From: Thalassotalea_H sp040779345
GTDB lineage: Bacteria > Pseudomonadota > Gammaproteobacteria > Enterobacterales > Alteromonadaceae
Reading direction: 5' to 3'
DNA length: 64,000 nt
Assembly (NCBI GenBank): GCA_040779345.1
Contig: JBFONU010000007.1
Location: 173,713 to 237,712 of the forward strand
The translations under genes and the position numbers were made by a program. The notes below the pieces were generated by a model that searched no databases, was not told the origin of the DNA, and was given only the letters and a program-made list of their open reading frames with translations. This document shows, piece after piece, positions 36,923 to 46,551 of this stretch (position 1 is its first letter; each line of letters opens with the position of its first letter).

Positions 36923-37315
36923 TTAACCAAAAAGAAAGAGTCTAATATTTTCAAACGCTAATATTACAATAGCAATAAAACTGGACATCATACCGATAAA
37001 GCGAAATTTAGTGGGGCCTATTGATAGAGTGATCCCAATGCTATGTGATATCCGCCCTATAAAAAATGCTGCACCAAGAATATGCAATAACACAATTGAG
37101 CTGCCATTAATTTCCGCACAGGCTAATAATAAAAAAGTTATTGGCGTATATTCAGAAAAATTCCCATGCACTCTAATGGCTTGTGCTAGTGCTTCATGAC
37201 CACCATCACCTATGCCTGTTTTGAAATGATAACGCAGCTTAATAATTCTAAAGGCTAATACGATGTACAGTAGACCAAGTAAAGAAAGGTAAAATCCAGT
37301 GATAGCTAATAGCAT
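36923..37315 (-). CDS. MAPEG-family membrane protein
   Basis: This 130-residue protein has four membrane segments and the MAPEG family motif AQAIRVHGNFSEYTPITFLLL (here given in part as RVHGNFSEY), where the family normally binds glutathione. MAPEG proteins are membrane-associated eicosanoid and glutathione metabolism enzymes; bacterial members such as E. coli YecN are not well understood. It is a single gene. The last membrane helix ends in a short charged tail. Substrate unknown. Confidence 0.8.
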   Translation of the reverse strand: MLLAITGFYLSLLGLLYIVLAFRIIKLRYHFKTGIGDGGHEALAQAIRVHGNFSEYTPITFLLLACAEINGSSIVLLHILGAAFFIGRISHSIGITLSIGPTKFRFIGMMSSFIAIVILAFENIRLFLFG

Positions 37316-37384
37316 TGCTCAATCTCTCAAAAAGTAATTACGTGGCAAAACAAACAAATGGTCATTCACGAACAGCAACAAATC

Positions 37385-38179
37385 CTAGAGTTGCTGCTCA
37401 ATAAACGCGATCGAATGTTGATTAAAAGCCTCAGGGTTTTCAACATTACAAACATGTCCACATCGTTTAATCGTGTAAAGTAAGCTATTTTTATGCTGCT
37501 TAACCATTTCTTTTACTGGGCCAAGAAACATATGATCTTCTTTTCCCATGATATACAAAATCGGGATATCAATTTCTTTCTCTTTATAGTATTGCATTAA
37601 TGGGTTTACTTCCATCGCTAGTTTGAACCATCGAAGAAACTCCTTTTGACATAAACGCTTGGCTTCACGAACAAATAATAATCTCGACTCTTTATGACGC
37701 TTTTTAGGCATCATAATGAACGCAAATAAACGATATAACCACATATATGGCACACAATGTTTAAAGGCATTTCCTATATACACCAAAGAATTACTTCGTG
37801 TATTAAAGCGGGTAATTGCACCACCTAATACCATAGTAGAAACATACTGTGGTGCTATTTCGGCTATATTTCGAATGATAATAGTGCCTAAAGAAATTCC
37901 GACAAAATGAGCCTGAGAAATATTGTTATGATCGAGCACATCAATAATATCTTCAGACACTTTATTAAACGAATAATTACTATCAACATATGTTTTGACT
38001 AAATTTGTTGATTTACCATGACCACGAAGATCAAGCAAAAGAATATTGTATTTTTTCTGATAGGCTCTTATTTGTCGAAACCAAATTGCTGAACTTCCGC
38101 CAGCGCCATGAATAAAAACAACCCAAATTTTACTGGTTTTATGTGGATAAATAGTATGAAAAAGAATTGATTCTTCCAT
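37385..38179 (-). CDS. Alpha/beta hydrolase
   Basis: The 264-residue protein has the alpha/beta hydrolase marks: VVFIHGAGGSSAIWFRQ (oxyanion hole), LLDLRGHGKS, the nucleophile motif GISLG (FVGISLGTIII) and a catalytic His in RCGHVCNVENP. A TTG start at 38218 would add 13 residues, but ATG at 38179 is preferred because the longer start lacks a ribosome site. The substrate is not predictable. It lies apart from other genes, downstream of an IS5-type remnant. Confidence 0.82.
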   Translation of the reverse strand: MEESILFHTIYPHKTSKIWVVFIHGAGGSSAIWFRQIRAYQKKYNILLLDLRGHGKSTNLVKTYVDSNYSFNKVSEDIIDVLDHNNISQAHFVGISLGTIIIRNIAEIAPQYVSTMVLGGAITRFNTRSNSLVYIGNAFKHCVPYMWLYRLFAFIMMPKKRHKESRLLFVREAKRLCQKEFLRWFKLAMEVNPLMQYYKEKEIDIPILYIMGKEDHMFLGPVKEMVKQHKNSLLYTIKRCGHVCNVENPEAFNQHSIAFIEQQL

Positions 38180-38218
38180 TAACGTAAACGACCTATTCAA
38201 AGCATTGATACAACTCAA

Positions 38219-38665
38219 GGTTAGTAAGTATAACTAAATATCACAGAAAGCTTCGAATAAGTTTTAATAAAATATAATATTAGGGTCAGTTAAACTTTGC
38301 GATTATTTTTGCGGAAGTTTATTCACCTTTTACACAAGGCCGGTTATTCGTTTCGTCGTTATTCTACGCTATTATGCGATAACATAGTAGATAGTGATGA
38401 CCTTCCTTCAAGTACACTTCGAATTATCAGATGAGCAGCTTGTTGCTGACAAAGGTTACCACAGACAAGCATTACCGGAACTGATTAAAGCTCGTAATGA
38501 TCAATATGTAATACTAAGAAAAGGAGATAGCAAACGTGGCAATGATGATATCGATTGTTGCTTTTATCTTTATCGACATTTGGTCTATAAGTTCAATTTA
38601 TAATGTTCCTGACGTGGTTCCCCCTCCTTTCAATCTAACCTCTCTTTATTCGTATTAGATACGTA
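38219..38665. other. Stretch between two hydrolase genes, holding the transposase remnant
   Basis: Apart from the transposase remnant (38394-38603) I see no gene in this 447-bp stretch. The part before it is AT-rich, and the part from 38604 to 38665 contains the downstream end of the pseudogene region, with a repeated ATTAGATACG at 38656-38667. The divergent promoter of the 37385-38179 hydrolase should lie at about 38180-38280. Confidence 0.4.
38394..38603 (+). pseudogene. Remnant of an IS5-type transposase
   Basis: This frame encodes 69 residues that look like the C-terminal part of an IS5-family transposase: LVADKGYHRQALPELIKAR matches the LIADKAYD-x-x-L block, and YRHLVYKFNL matches the YRHLVEN-F block with a lost Glu. 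The RxxxN-x-F context is degenerate and most of the gene is absent, so it is a dead fragment. The flanking bases 38281-38393 begin GGGTCAGTTAAACTT, which may be part of a lost inverted repeat, but I could not find a partner. Confidence 0.6.
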
Positions 38666-39547
38666 TTAGATGCGTTTAAGCCAATCCATTACTTTTTCAA
38701 TAGCAAACTTCCATTGTGCATCCAACATCACATCATGATTTGAATTTGGAATAAACACCGAATCTCCTTTATAAAATAAACTAGAGTCTAATGCCTTATC
38801 AGGAGGCATAATTGCATCATCCTGAGCAATCAACCATAAATTTGGGGTTTTAATATTTTTGGATGGCGTCCAATATTTAGGACTATCTTGAAATAAAACC
38901 ACTTCTGATTCAGGGCATAATTGCGCTTTCAATGCTTTTGGAGTCACGGCTGCTTGATCAGTTAAAAACCAAGACTTAACCAAGTCAGCTGTGCGAAACA
39001 TTGCCATCGGACCTTTCAGTAATACATGAATAAAACCTAAAGGATCAAGCCGCAACGTATTCTTTATGCAATCACGAAAAGTGTCGTGACTTGTCCAGCC
39101 TGCAACCGAAACAAATGCAGGCACATCGCCTACATAGTTTAAATACCACTGACCAATAGCTCCGCCCATTGAGTGCCCTACAATGACTGATTTTTCCGAA
39201 AAAGAGTTCACCACATGTTCTACATGTTTTACGTAAAAAGACAGTGAGTTACGTTCTACAGGTTGGGGACAATAAGACCGACCATGTCCGGGTAAAGATA
39301 TGGCAATGCTTTCAAATCCTTGAGATGCTAAATATTGTTGCCACAAATGCCAATAACAATGGTGGCAACTTATTTCGTTTTCTGGGTAATAATGCACCTG
39401 CTCGATACCATCAATTACCGAGTGATATATTTGACCATATTCCTTTTTTTGTTGTTCTGTAACACCAGATAATGCGATTTATGTCTCGGTAAAAACCTCT
39501 TCAAAAGAGCGCTTTAATTCGCTATTGATTGCCCATGGTGACAACAT
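38666..39547 (-). pseudogene. Alpha/beta hydrolase interrupted by an in-frame stop and missing its oxyanion motif
   Basis: The downstream part (38666-39397) encodes an alpha/beta hydrolase with ISLPGHGRS, VGHSMGG and a His in PNSNHDVMLD. Its only available start there is a GTG at 39397 with no good ribosome site. Reading further upstream in the same frame gives 27 more sense codons, one TAA at 39479-39481, then 22 codons back to an ATG at 39547 with TGAGG nine bases before it. So the intact gene started at 39547. The segment between PENEI and SCHHCYWH also lacks the His-Gly oxyanion motif expected before the nucleophile elbow. It is probably a decayed gene. Confidence 0.7.
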
Positions 39548-39692
39548 TAAAATAACCTCACAAAATATCATGTTCATTAGGGACTAATACCTAGTCTTAA
39601 AATGTATCAGCCCCCATTAAATAATTTAAAAGCAATGTATGATATAACCTTTATAAAACAACGAATAAAGTAATAGATAAATAGAAAAAGAC

Positions 39693-39719
39693 AAAAAAGG
39701 CCTGCCGAAGCAAGCCTTT
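39693..39719 (-). terminator. Terminator downstream of adk
   Basis: AAAGGC-C-TGC and GCA-A-GCCTTT form a nine-pair stem with one mismatch and the loop CGAA. On the minus strand it is followed by a T-run. It lies 23 bp after the adk stop. Confidence 0.85.
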
Positions 39720-39741
39720 ATTTACACTTATAACATTTACA

Positions 39742-40386
39742 TTAGGTTAGTTTTTCACTCAACAAATCACTCACTTTTTCCACAGGTTGTGTGCCATCAA
39801 TGGTTAAATAACTACATGCTCCTGCTTTAGCTTCTGCTTGATAATAGTCAACTAAAGGCTTAGTTTGGTCATGATAAATACCTAAACGTTTACGTACTGT
39901 TGCCTCTTCATCATCTGGACGAATAGATAAGTCATCGCCGGTATCATCATCTTTACCTTCAACTTTAGGTGGATTGTACACGATATGATAAACACGACCC
40001 GAGCCAGCATGCACTCGACGACCGCCCATGCGCTCGACAATAACTTCATCAGGTACGTCAAACTCAATGACGCTATCAACACTAACCCCATTTTCTTTCA
40101 TCGCATCCGCTTGAGGAATAGTGCGAGGAAAACCGTCAAGTAAAAAACCTGACTTGCAATCATCTTGCGCGATACGCTCTTTTACTAGACCAATAATGAG
40201 TTCATCAGAAACTAATTGACCTGCGTCCATTACCGCTTTCGCTTTTTGACCAAGCTCAGTACCCGCTTTAATAGCGGCACGGAGCATATCACCTGTAGAA
40301 ATTTGTGGAATGCCAAATTTAGCCATTAAGAATTGTGCCTGAGTACCTTTACCAGCGCCTGGAGCACCTAACAAAATAATGCGCAT
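39742..40386 (-). CDS. adk: Adenylate kinase
   Basis: The 214-residue enzyme interconverts ATP and AMP with two ADP. The P-loop GAPGAGKGT at 7-15, the AMP-binding region STGDMLRAAI and the DGFPRT motif are clear, with a long LID domain (about 120-160). It has the exact length of E. coli Adk. Downstream of htpG and recR, it repeats the order of E. coli at the recR-htpG-adk locus, but with its own terminator between. Confidence 0.98.
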   Translation of the reverse strand: MRIILLGAPGAGKGTQAQFLMAKFGIPQISTGDMLRAAIKAGTELGQKAKAVMDAGQLVSDELIIGLVKERIAQDDCKSGFLLDGFPRTIPQADAMKENGVSVDSVIEFDVPDEVIVERMGGRRVHAGSGRVYHIVYNPPKVEGKDDDTGDDLSIRPDDEEATVRKRLGIYHDQTKPLVDYYQAEAKAGACSYLTIDGTQPVEKVSDLLSEKLT

Positions 40387-40564
40387 AAAATATTGCCCTA
40401 TAAGTTTAATATACTAATTGGGCTGTTGAACTTGTTGTTATCTTTGTTCTGAATTTAACAGCCGAATGAGTATTAATTATTATTTGTTTCTTACCAATTA
40501 GAGTAAGTGCCACACTATACAAGCTGAAATGTAAGCAAACAAGTGGCACAAGCGCTCTAAAACA

Positions 40565-40592
40565 AAAAAAGAGACAAAAAAGTCTCTTTTTT
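40565..40592 (-). terminator. Terminator between htpG and adk
   Basis: AAAAAAGAGAC and GTCTCTTTTTT form a perfect 11-bp stem around an all-A loop. It follows htpG (ends 40647) and isolates it from adk, whose own promoter must then lie at 40387-40564. Confidence 0.9.
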
Positions 40593-40646
40593 CTACTAAA
40601 GTCTAATCAAACAATTGTTTAAAAGTGATGTTTGATCAAGCCATTA

Positions 40647-42608
40647 TTATTTAGTCAAACTTAACATTAGCTTATTAAGACGAGTCACAAAACTCGCTGG
40701 ATCTTTCAAGCTGCCTCGCTCTGCTAACGTTGCTTGTTCAAATAAAACATTTACCCATTGAGAAAATTTATCATCATCTTGCTCATCGGCAACATGTTTC
40801 ACTAGCTCATGTTCGGCATTAATTTCAAAGATAGGTTGCGACTCAGGCACTTCTTGGCCAACAGATGCCATAAGTTTTTGCATTTGCACACTCATATCAT
40901 CTTCAGCAGTGACGACTACCGCTGGTGAGTCAGTTAAACGATTAGATATTTTAACCTCTTTAACTTTATCACCTAATGCATCTTTCATACGTTTAACAAC
41001 CGTATCAAACTCTTGCTCAAGTTTTTCTTGCGCTTCTTTAGTTTCATCATCTTCCATTTGACTCAGATCGACACCACCACGAGCAACCGACTGTAACTGC
41101 TTGCCATCGACTTCAGTTAAGTGACTTACTAACCACTCATCGATACGATCAGACATGAGTAAAACTTCGATGCCTTTTTTGCGGAACACTTCTAAGTGCG
41201 GGCTATTTTTAGCCGCATCAAAGCTATCGGCGACCACATAGTAAATTTTATCTTGTCCTTCTTTCATACGCTCAACGTATTCAGGGATAGAAACATTTTG
41301 TGTCGCAGTATCGTTTTCTGTTGAAGCAAAGCGTAATAATTTGGCGATTTGCTCTTTATTTGCATGATCTTCTGCTGGGCCTTCTTTTAATACTTGACCA
41401 AACTCATTCCAAAATAGTTGATATTGCTCTTTATCTTTATTACCCAGTTTCTCAAGCATTTTAAGCACACGTTTAGTACAACCTTTACGGATCGCTTGGG
41501 TGATTTTGTTATCTTGAAGAATTTCACGAGATACGTTTAATGGTAAATCATTTGAGTCTAATAAACCTTTCACAAAACGAAGGTAAGTTGGCATAAACTG
41601 CTCAGCATCGTCCATGATAAATACACGTTGTACAAACAGCTTTAAGCCATGTTGTTTTTCACGATTGTGCATATCAAATGGCGCTTTGCTAGGAATATAC
41701 AATAATGAGGTATATTCAGTTTTACCTTCTACTTTATTGTGCTCCCATAAAAGTGGGTCACCAAAGTCATGTGAGACATGCTTATAAAATTCTTTATATT
41801 CATCATCTGACACTTCTGATTTTTCACGTGTCCAAAGTGCGGTTGCTTTGTTGACGGCTTCCCAAAGAGCAGGAACGGCATCACGTGCTTCAATAGCAGG
41901 TGTGGTGACATTACCTTCTTCATCTTTGACTTCTTCAACAGCTTCCACTGCAGGTACTTCTGGCGTTAACATTTCAACAGAAACAGAAATATGATCAGAA
42001 TACTTTGTCACAATTGACTTTAAACGCCAATCATCAGCAAACTCAGACTCTTCTTCTTTTAAATGAAGAATAATATCAGTACCGCGATTTGCCTTTTCAA
42101 TTTTAGACGTTGTGAATTCACCTTCACCAGCACTATGCCATTCAACACCTTCACTTGCTGCGACACCTGCTGCTCGTGAGCGAACAGTGACGTTATCGGC
42201 AACAATAAATGCTGAATAAAAACCGACACCAAATTGACCAATTAATTGTGAATCAGAGGCTTGATCACCAGAAAGTTGCGAGAAAAATTCAGCAGTTCCT
42301 GATTTAGCAATTGTTCCTAAATGCTCAACGATTTGGTCATGTGTCATCCCGATACCGTTATCAGAAATGGTGATGGTATTATTTTCTTTGTCGCAGCTTA
42401 CACGAACACGTAAATCGCCATCACCTTCATAAAGGTCAGCTTGAGAAAGTGCTTTAAAACGTAATTTATCCGCAGCATCAGCCGCATTAGAGACTAACTC
42501 ACGAAGAAATATTTCTTTGTTTGAATACAGTGAGTGGATCATTAATTGAAGTAGTTGCTTTACTTCAGTTTGAAAACCATGAACTTCTTTTTGGCTAGTT
42601 TCTGACAT
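40647..42608 (-). CDS. htpG: HtpG, bacterial Hsp90 chaperone
   Basis: The 653-residue Hsp90 chaperone has the ATP-binding fold with IFLRELVSNAADAADKLRF, SDNGIGM and GQFGVGFYSAF at the N-terminus, then the middle and dimerising C-terminal domains. It is about 30 residues longer than E. coli HtpG (624), mainly from an acidic insertion near 223-255 (VEAVEEVKDEEGN). A sigma-32-type promoter lies 78 bp upstream. TAGGA precedes the ATG. Its neighbours are recR upstream and adk downstream, as in E. coli. Confidence 0.98.
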   Translation of the reverse strand: MSETSQKEVHGFQTEVKQLLQLMIHSLYSNKEIFLRELVSNAADAADKLRFKALSQADLYEGDGDLRVRVSCDKENNTITISDNGIGMTHDQIVEHLGTIAKSGTAEFFSQLSGDQASDSQLIGQFGVGFYSAFIVADNVTVRSRAAGVAASEGVEWHSAGEGEFTTSKIEKANRGTDIILHLKEEESEFADDWRLKSIVTKYSDHISVSVEMLTPEVPAVEAVEEVKDEEGNVTTPAIEARDAVPALWEAVNKATALWTREKSEVSDDEYKEFYKHVSHDFGDPLLWEHNKVEGKTEYTSLLYIPSKAPFDMHNREKQHGLKLFVQRVFIMDDAEQFMPTYLRFVKGLLDSNDLPLNVSREILQDNKITQAIRKGCTKRVLKMLEKLGNKDKEQYQLFWNEFGQVLKEGPAEDHANKEQIAKLLRFASTENDTATQNVSIPEYVERMKEGQDKIYYVVADSFDAAKNSPHLEVFRKKGIEVLLMSDRIDEWLVSHLTEVDGKQLQSVARGGVDLSQMEDDETKEAQEKLEQEFDTVVKRMKDALGDKVKEVKISNRLTDSPAVVVTAEDDMSVQMQKLMASVGQEVPESQPIFEINAEHELVKHVADEQDDDKFSQWVNVLFEQATLAERGSLKDPASFVTRLNKLMLSLTK

Positions 42609-42685
42609 ATCAAAAATTTCCTACATTAACTATTTTTAAACGATTGGTTATCGCGCATAAACAAATAAACGCGTTGATAGTTAAC

Positions 42686-42713
42686 ATGTGGGGCTGAGGA
42701 ATTTTATTTCAAG
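42686..42713 (-). promoter_or_regulatory. Sigma-32 heat-shock promoter for htpG
   Basis: Read on the minus strand, CTTGAAA (42713-42707), a 13-base spacer and CCCCACAT (42693-42686) match the sigma-32 consensus CTTGAAA-N11-16-CCCCATNT. It lies 78 bp upstream of the htpG ATG, inside the recR-htpG gap. Confidence 0.85.
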
Positions 42714-42742
42714 GGAGTTTTTGTATGTTAGTCGTGATAAAA

Positions 42743-43348
42743 CTAAAAATTAAAGTTTTTCCGCCCAGAAAGAGCATGAGATAAGGTGTTGCCGTCTACA
42801 TATTCCAGCTCGCCGCCAACAGGCACGCCATGGGCAATGCGAGAAATATTAACCTCATAACTTTTTGCCAGCTCAGCAATATAATGAGCCGTAGCTTCCC
42901 CTTCAACCGTTGGATTTGTCGCTAAAATCACCTCAGTGAATTGGTTTTTCGCTAACTGCTTTTCTAAAATATCAAGGCCTAAATCATCTGGGCCAATACC
43001 ATCAAGCGGCGATAAATGTCCCATAAGAATAAAATAGAGTCCTTGAAACTCCCCTGTTTGCTCTATCGCCACGACATCAGCGGGCGTTTCTACAATACAA
43101 AGTTGTTCACTAATTTGTCTTTTCGGGCTTAAACAAATATCACATAGCTCTGCTTCAGTAAACGTTCGACATTGCTGACAGTGACCAATATTATCCATTG
43201 CATTAGCCAAGCACTCTGCAAGTTTTTTACCACCAATACGATTTCGTTCAAGCAAATGAAACGCCATACGTTGCGCTGATTTAGCACCAACCCCAGGTAA
43301 ACATTTAAACGAATCGATAAGAGCTTGGACAAGTGGACTGAATTTCAT
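42743..43348 (-). CDS. recR: Recombination protein RecR
   Basis: RecR, with RecO and RecF, loads RecA at gaps. The 201-residue protein has the helix-hairpin-helix CLPGVGAKSAQRMAFHLL, the Cys zinc finger CQQCRTFTEAELCDIC at about 54-69, and the Toprim domain with VVETPADV and GGELEY near the end. I chose ATG 43348, giving exactly the E. coli length; the longer frame starts with TTG at 43360. The dnaX and ybaB genes usually upstream are absent; an RND operon on the same strand lies there instead. Confidence 0.95.
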   Translation of the reverse strand: MKFSPLVQALIDSFKCLPGVGAKSAQRMAFHLLERNRIGGKKLAECLANAMDNIGHCQQCRTFTEAELCDICLSPKRQISEQLCIVETPADVVAIEQTGEFQGLYFILMGHLSPLDGIGPDDLGLDILEKQLAKNQFTEVILATNPTVEGEATAHYIAELAKSYEVNISRIAHGVPVGGELEYVDGNTLSHALSGRKNFNF

Positions 43349-43387
43349 AGGTAAGTTCAAAACTGTGGTTAAGTGACAGATAGTTTA

Positions 43388-43436
43388 ACTGACTTTATCA
43401 ATAAAATTAATAACGAAATTTCATGATAAAGCCAGT
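43388..43436 (-). repeat. 13-bp inverted repeat after the RND operon
   Basis: ACTGACTTTATCA (43388-43400) and TGATAAAGCCAGT (43424-43436) are complementary except at one place; on the minus strand that place becomes a G-U wobble. The hairpin lies between the RND gene end (43477) and recR (43348), but has no T-run, so a terminator role is uncertain. Confidence 0.45.
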
Positions 43437-43476
43437 TGCAGTTTGGCGGGTATTGCTTTGTTATTCTTCTAGTGCG

Positions 43477-46400
43477 TTAAATAGAGATTTTAGCATCGGC
43501 AAAAGCCTTAGCTTTTCTAAATCTTCTTGCCGAACGTTCCCCAAGTTTCACTAACATTAAATAGCAAAATGGCACTAAAAATAAGCTGGTAAATGTTGAA
43601 AATAATAATCCACCAATAATAGCTACCGCCATTGGATAGGCTTCATTATCACTTGAGGCCAACGCTAAAGGCACCATGCCAATAACGGTTGTCGCTACCG
43701 TCATAAATATCGGCCTAATTCGACTCACGCATGCCTCTGTAATGGGAACCAATAGACTTTGAGCATCGCCTTTAAGTTTATTGATTTGATCAATTAACAC
43801 TATGCCATTATTAACAACAATCCCCATTAGGATCAACATACCAATCATCGCTGTTTCACCAAGCCCAAGTCCCAACAGGGCAAAAGTCCAATAGACACCA
43901 ACAAATGCTAGACCAATTGAAGATAAAATAGCAATTGGCATTAACAAAGACTCAAATAATGCAGCCATGACCATAAAAATAAGTGCTAGTGCTAACATCA
44001 TATTCATTGCCATGTCTTTCATCGCTTCTTGATCTTGGTTAAATTGACGTCCTAACTGCCAATCGTAACCCGAAGGGAAAGCAATATTCTCCATGACTTC
44101 TTCAATTTTATTTCTTGCTTCTGATCTGCTGATATCTTCCAGGTTAATGGAAATAGTTAAGCTAGTGCGTCGACGTACACGTTTTATTTCCCGCATAACA
44201 GGTTCACTGTCAAAGGTAACAAGTTGTTGTAAGGTAATAATTTTACCTTTATTTTCTAAAATAGGGAGTTGCTTAATTCGCGCTAGTGGCACCACGCGTT
44301 CAGGATGATAAACAAGCTTAATTGCCGTTTCACCTAAAGAGTTATCTCGAAAAGATCGTAATTGTACTCCTCGTAGTGCCGTTGATATTCGATTGGCAAC
44401 ATCTTGAGTATTCGCACCTAAACGCATTACTTTATCTCTATCAATTCGTAATAATAGCTCTAACTTATTGGTGTCATTATCAATACCGACCTCAGCGAAA
44501 CCTTCGGTACTTTCTAGCTGCGAAATAACCGCTTCACTTAACGCCATCAATCGCTCTGTTGAGCTCCCATTTAAGGTCACTTTAGCTAATTTTTGTTTTT
44601 GATCAGACCAATCAAATGAAGGTCGAGCAATAGCGCTTTGTGGAAATCCTTCCCTAATGTTTTTTTTGAGTTCATGAATTGGCAACGAATAATTATCAAT
44701 CAGTTTGATTCGCGACATAGCAAAACCGGGCCAAATACGGCTATTAACTTGGGTAAACTGAAACGCTTCTTTATTGTCATAAAGGTATTGTTCCATTTCA
44801 TCAACAACTTTTGAGACATCGGCTAATTTTTGCTCGCCTTGAATATGATAGCGTATGGTGAGCTCTTTCTCTGCTTTACCTGCATCAGCATTATTGTTAA
44901 CTGCATTGCGCGCTAAAAAGGCACTAATAACCAAAATAACGATCCCCAGTAAGGTCATTTTTGGCCGTGTAAGAACTTTTAATAATCGAGGGCGATACCA
45001 TGCGTCGAGCTTCCCTTGAGTGACTACGCCACTTAAATCATTTTTATCGACTCGGCTAAGCATTAAAGGTATTGCTGTTTTGGCTATAATTAACGAGGCT
45101 AACAAAGGTAAACAAATAGCAACGGCTATTTGTTCCACTAACGTGGTAATAAAGTTTTTCTCCCCCATCAATAGAGGCATAAAAACAATCGTTGTCGTTA
45201 ACGTACCACTAATAATCGCAATGCTAACATTATCAACACCTTTGAGAATTTTTTCGACATGAGATATTGGTTTGTGCTGTTGTTGTAAAATACTCTCACA
45301 AATGACAACTGAGTTATCAATCAATAAGCCAACCGCGATAAATAAGCCGGCTAACGTTAGCATATTTAGGGTATACCCCATAAAATACATACCCGCGATG
45401 GCAAAGCTAAGTGAAATAGGTACTGAAGCGACCACAATAAAGGTCACCTGAGTATTTCGCAAAAATATGTACAGCACACCAAAGGATAATAAAATTCCAA
45501 AAGTCCCCGCTTTGAGTAAATCAGATAACGATTCCTGAATTTCTTCACCGCTATTATCTTTAATCATTATGGTGATATTTTTTAATTCATCTTGCTGCTT
45601 AATTTGCTCAATTAACGAAACTATCTCATCAGTGACCGCGACTACATTCGCATCAGATTCTTTAAAAACTTCCATACCAACTGATTTTTGACGATCGGTA
45701 CGTATTTCACTATTTCGCTCTGGAGATACCATATGCACAAGCGCGACATCTTTTAATTTAACCCCAACCTTAACTTGGAAATTTTTAATATCGTTTAGGC
45801 TATGGTACTCACCATCTGGTGTTACTCTATACTTTCGCTGCCCATTTAAAATGGTGCCTGATCGAACTAAAAAATTACTGGCTCTTAAGTCTTGTAATAG
45901 TTGGCCTTGATCTACCCTGTTCATCGCCATTTTTGTGCTGTTTAATTGAATTTCAATATTCGGCGGAGTCACCCCTCGAAAATCAACTTTTCCTACTCCT
46001 TTTAAACGTTCAATCGGTTGTTTAATTTTTCGTTCTAAAAAGTCGTAAGCATGAGAAAGGTCGCGCTCTCCAGACATCACAATACTAATAACCGGTATAT
46101 CTTCTGTCGAAAATTTTTGTATCCAAACTCTTTGAACATCATCAGGTAAAAGGTGACGAACCATATCAACCTTTTCTCTCACCTCTAAAATTTTACTATC
46201 AAGATCCGTGCTGAGTTTCATCAGTAATTGAATATTGGCAGAATCGGCCCGGCTACGTGATATCATTTCAGTAACACCACTTAATGTACCTAACGCTTCC
46301 TCAATGGGTCTGGTGATCAAACGTTCAACCTCAGCAGGAGTTGCGCCGTTATAAGGTACATTGATAAATGCCATGGGTATGTTCATCGCTGGCCAGCTTT

Positions 46401-46551
46401 CTTGTGGCAATAATCGACTGGCCATTAAGCCAGTAACAAATAATGACAGCATCAACATAGCAGTGGTGACTGGCCGCTTAAGTGCCAGTGCAGTTATCCA
46501 AACATGTAAAGGAATAGACGAGATTTTTTTAATGCTCATATTCAATACCAT
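43477..46551 (-). CDS. RND efflux pump subunit B, HAE-1 type
   Basis: The 1024-residue inner-membrane transporter has twelve membrane helices and two large periplasmic loops. In TM4 the first of the usual Asp pair is kept and the second is Asn (GLLIDNSVV). In TM10 Asn replaces the Lys of AcrB (GIVVNNGIVLIDQ), a common substitution in the wider HAE-1 group. It overlaps the preceding pump gene by 23 bp at its ATG. Two different subunits behind one adaptor suggest a heteromeric pump, as with MdtB-MdtC. No outer-membrane channel is present. The exported substrate is unknown. Confidence 0.9.
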   Translation of the reverse strand: MVLNMSIKKISSIPLHVWITALALKRPVTTAMLMLSLFVTGLMASRLLPQESWPAMNIPMAFINVPYNGATPAEVERLITRPIEEALGTLSGVTEMISRSRADSANIQLLMKLSTDLDSKILEVREKVDMVRHLLPDDVQRVWIQKFSTEDIPVISIVMSGERDLSHAYDFLERKIKQPIERLKGVGKVDFRGVTPPNIEIQLNSTKMAMNRVDQGQLLQDLRASNFLVRSGTILNGQRKYRVTPDGEYHSLNDIKNFQVKVGVKLKDVALVHMVSPERNSEIRTDRQKSVGMEVFKESDANVVAVTDEIVSLIEQIKQQDELKNITIMIKDNSGEEIQESLSDLLKAGTFGILLSFGVLYIFLRNTQVTFIVVASVPISLSFAIAGMYFMGYTLNMLTLAGLFIAVGLLIDNSVVICESILQQQHKPISHVEKILKGVDNVSIAIISGTLTTTIVFMPLLMGEKNFITTLVEQIAVAICLPLLASLIIAKTAIPLMLSRVDKNDLSGVVTQGKLDAWYRPRLLKVLTRPKMTLLGIVILVISAFLARNAVNNNADAGKAEKELTIRYHIQGEQKLADVSKVVDEMEQYLYDNKEAFQFTQVNSRIWPGFAMSRIKLIDNYSLPIHELKKNIREGFPQSAIARPSFDWSDQKQKLAKVTLNGSSTERLMALSEAVISQLESTEGFAEVGIDNDTNKLELLLRIDRDKVMRLGANTQDVANRISTALRGVQLRSFRDNSLGETAIKLVYHPERVVPLARIKQLPILENKGKIITLQQLVTFDSEPVMREIKRVRRRTSLTISINLEDISRSEARNKIEEVMENIAFPSGYDWQLGRQFNQDQEAMKDMAMNMMLALALIFMVMAALFESLLMPIAILSSIGLAFVGVYWTFALLGLGLGETAMIGMLILMGIVVNNGIVLIDQINKLKGDAQSLLVPITEACVSRIRPIFMTVATTVIGMVPLALASSDNEAYPMAVAIIGGLLFSTFTSLFLVPFCYLMLVKLGERSARRFRKAKAFADAKISI

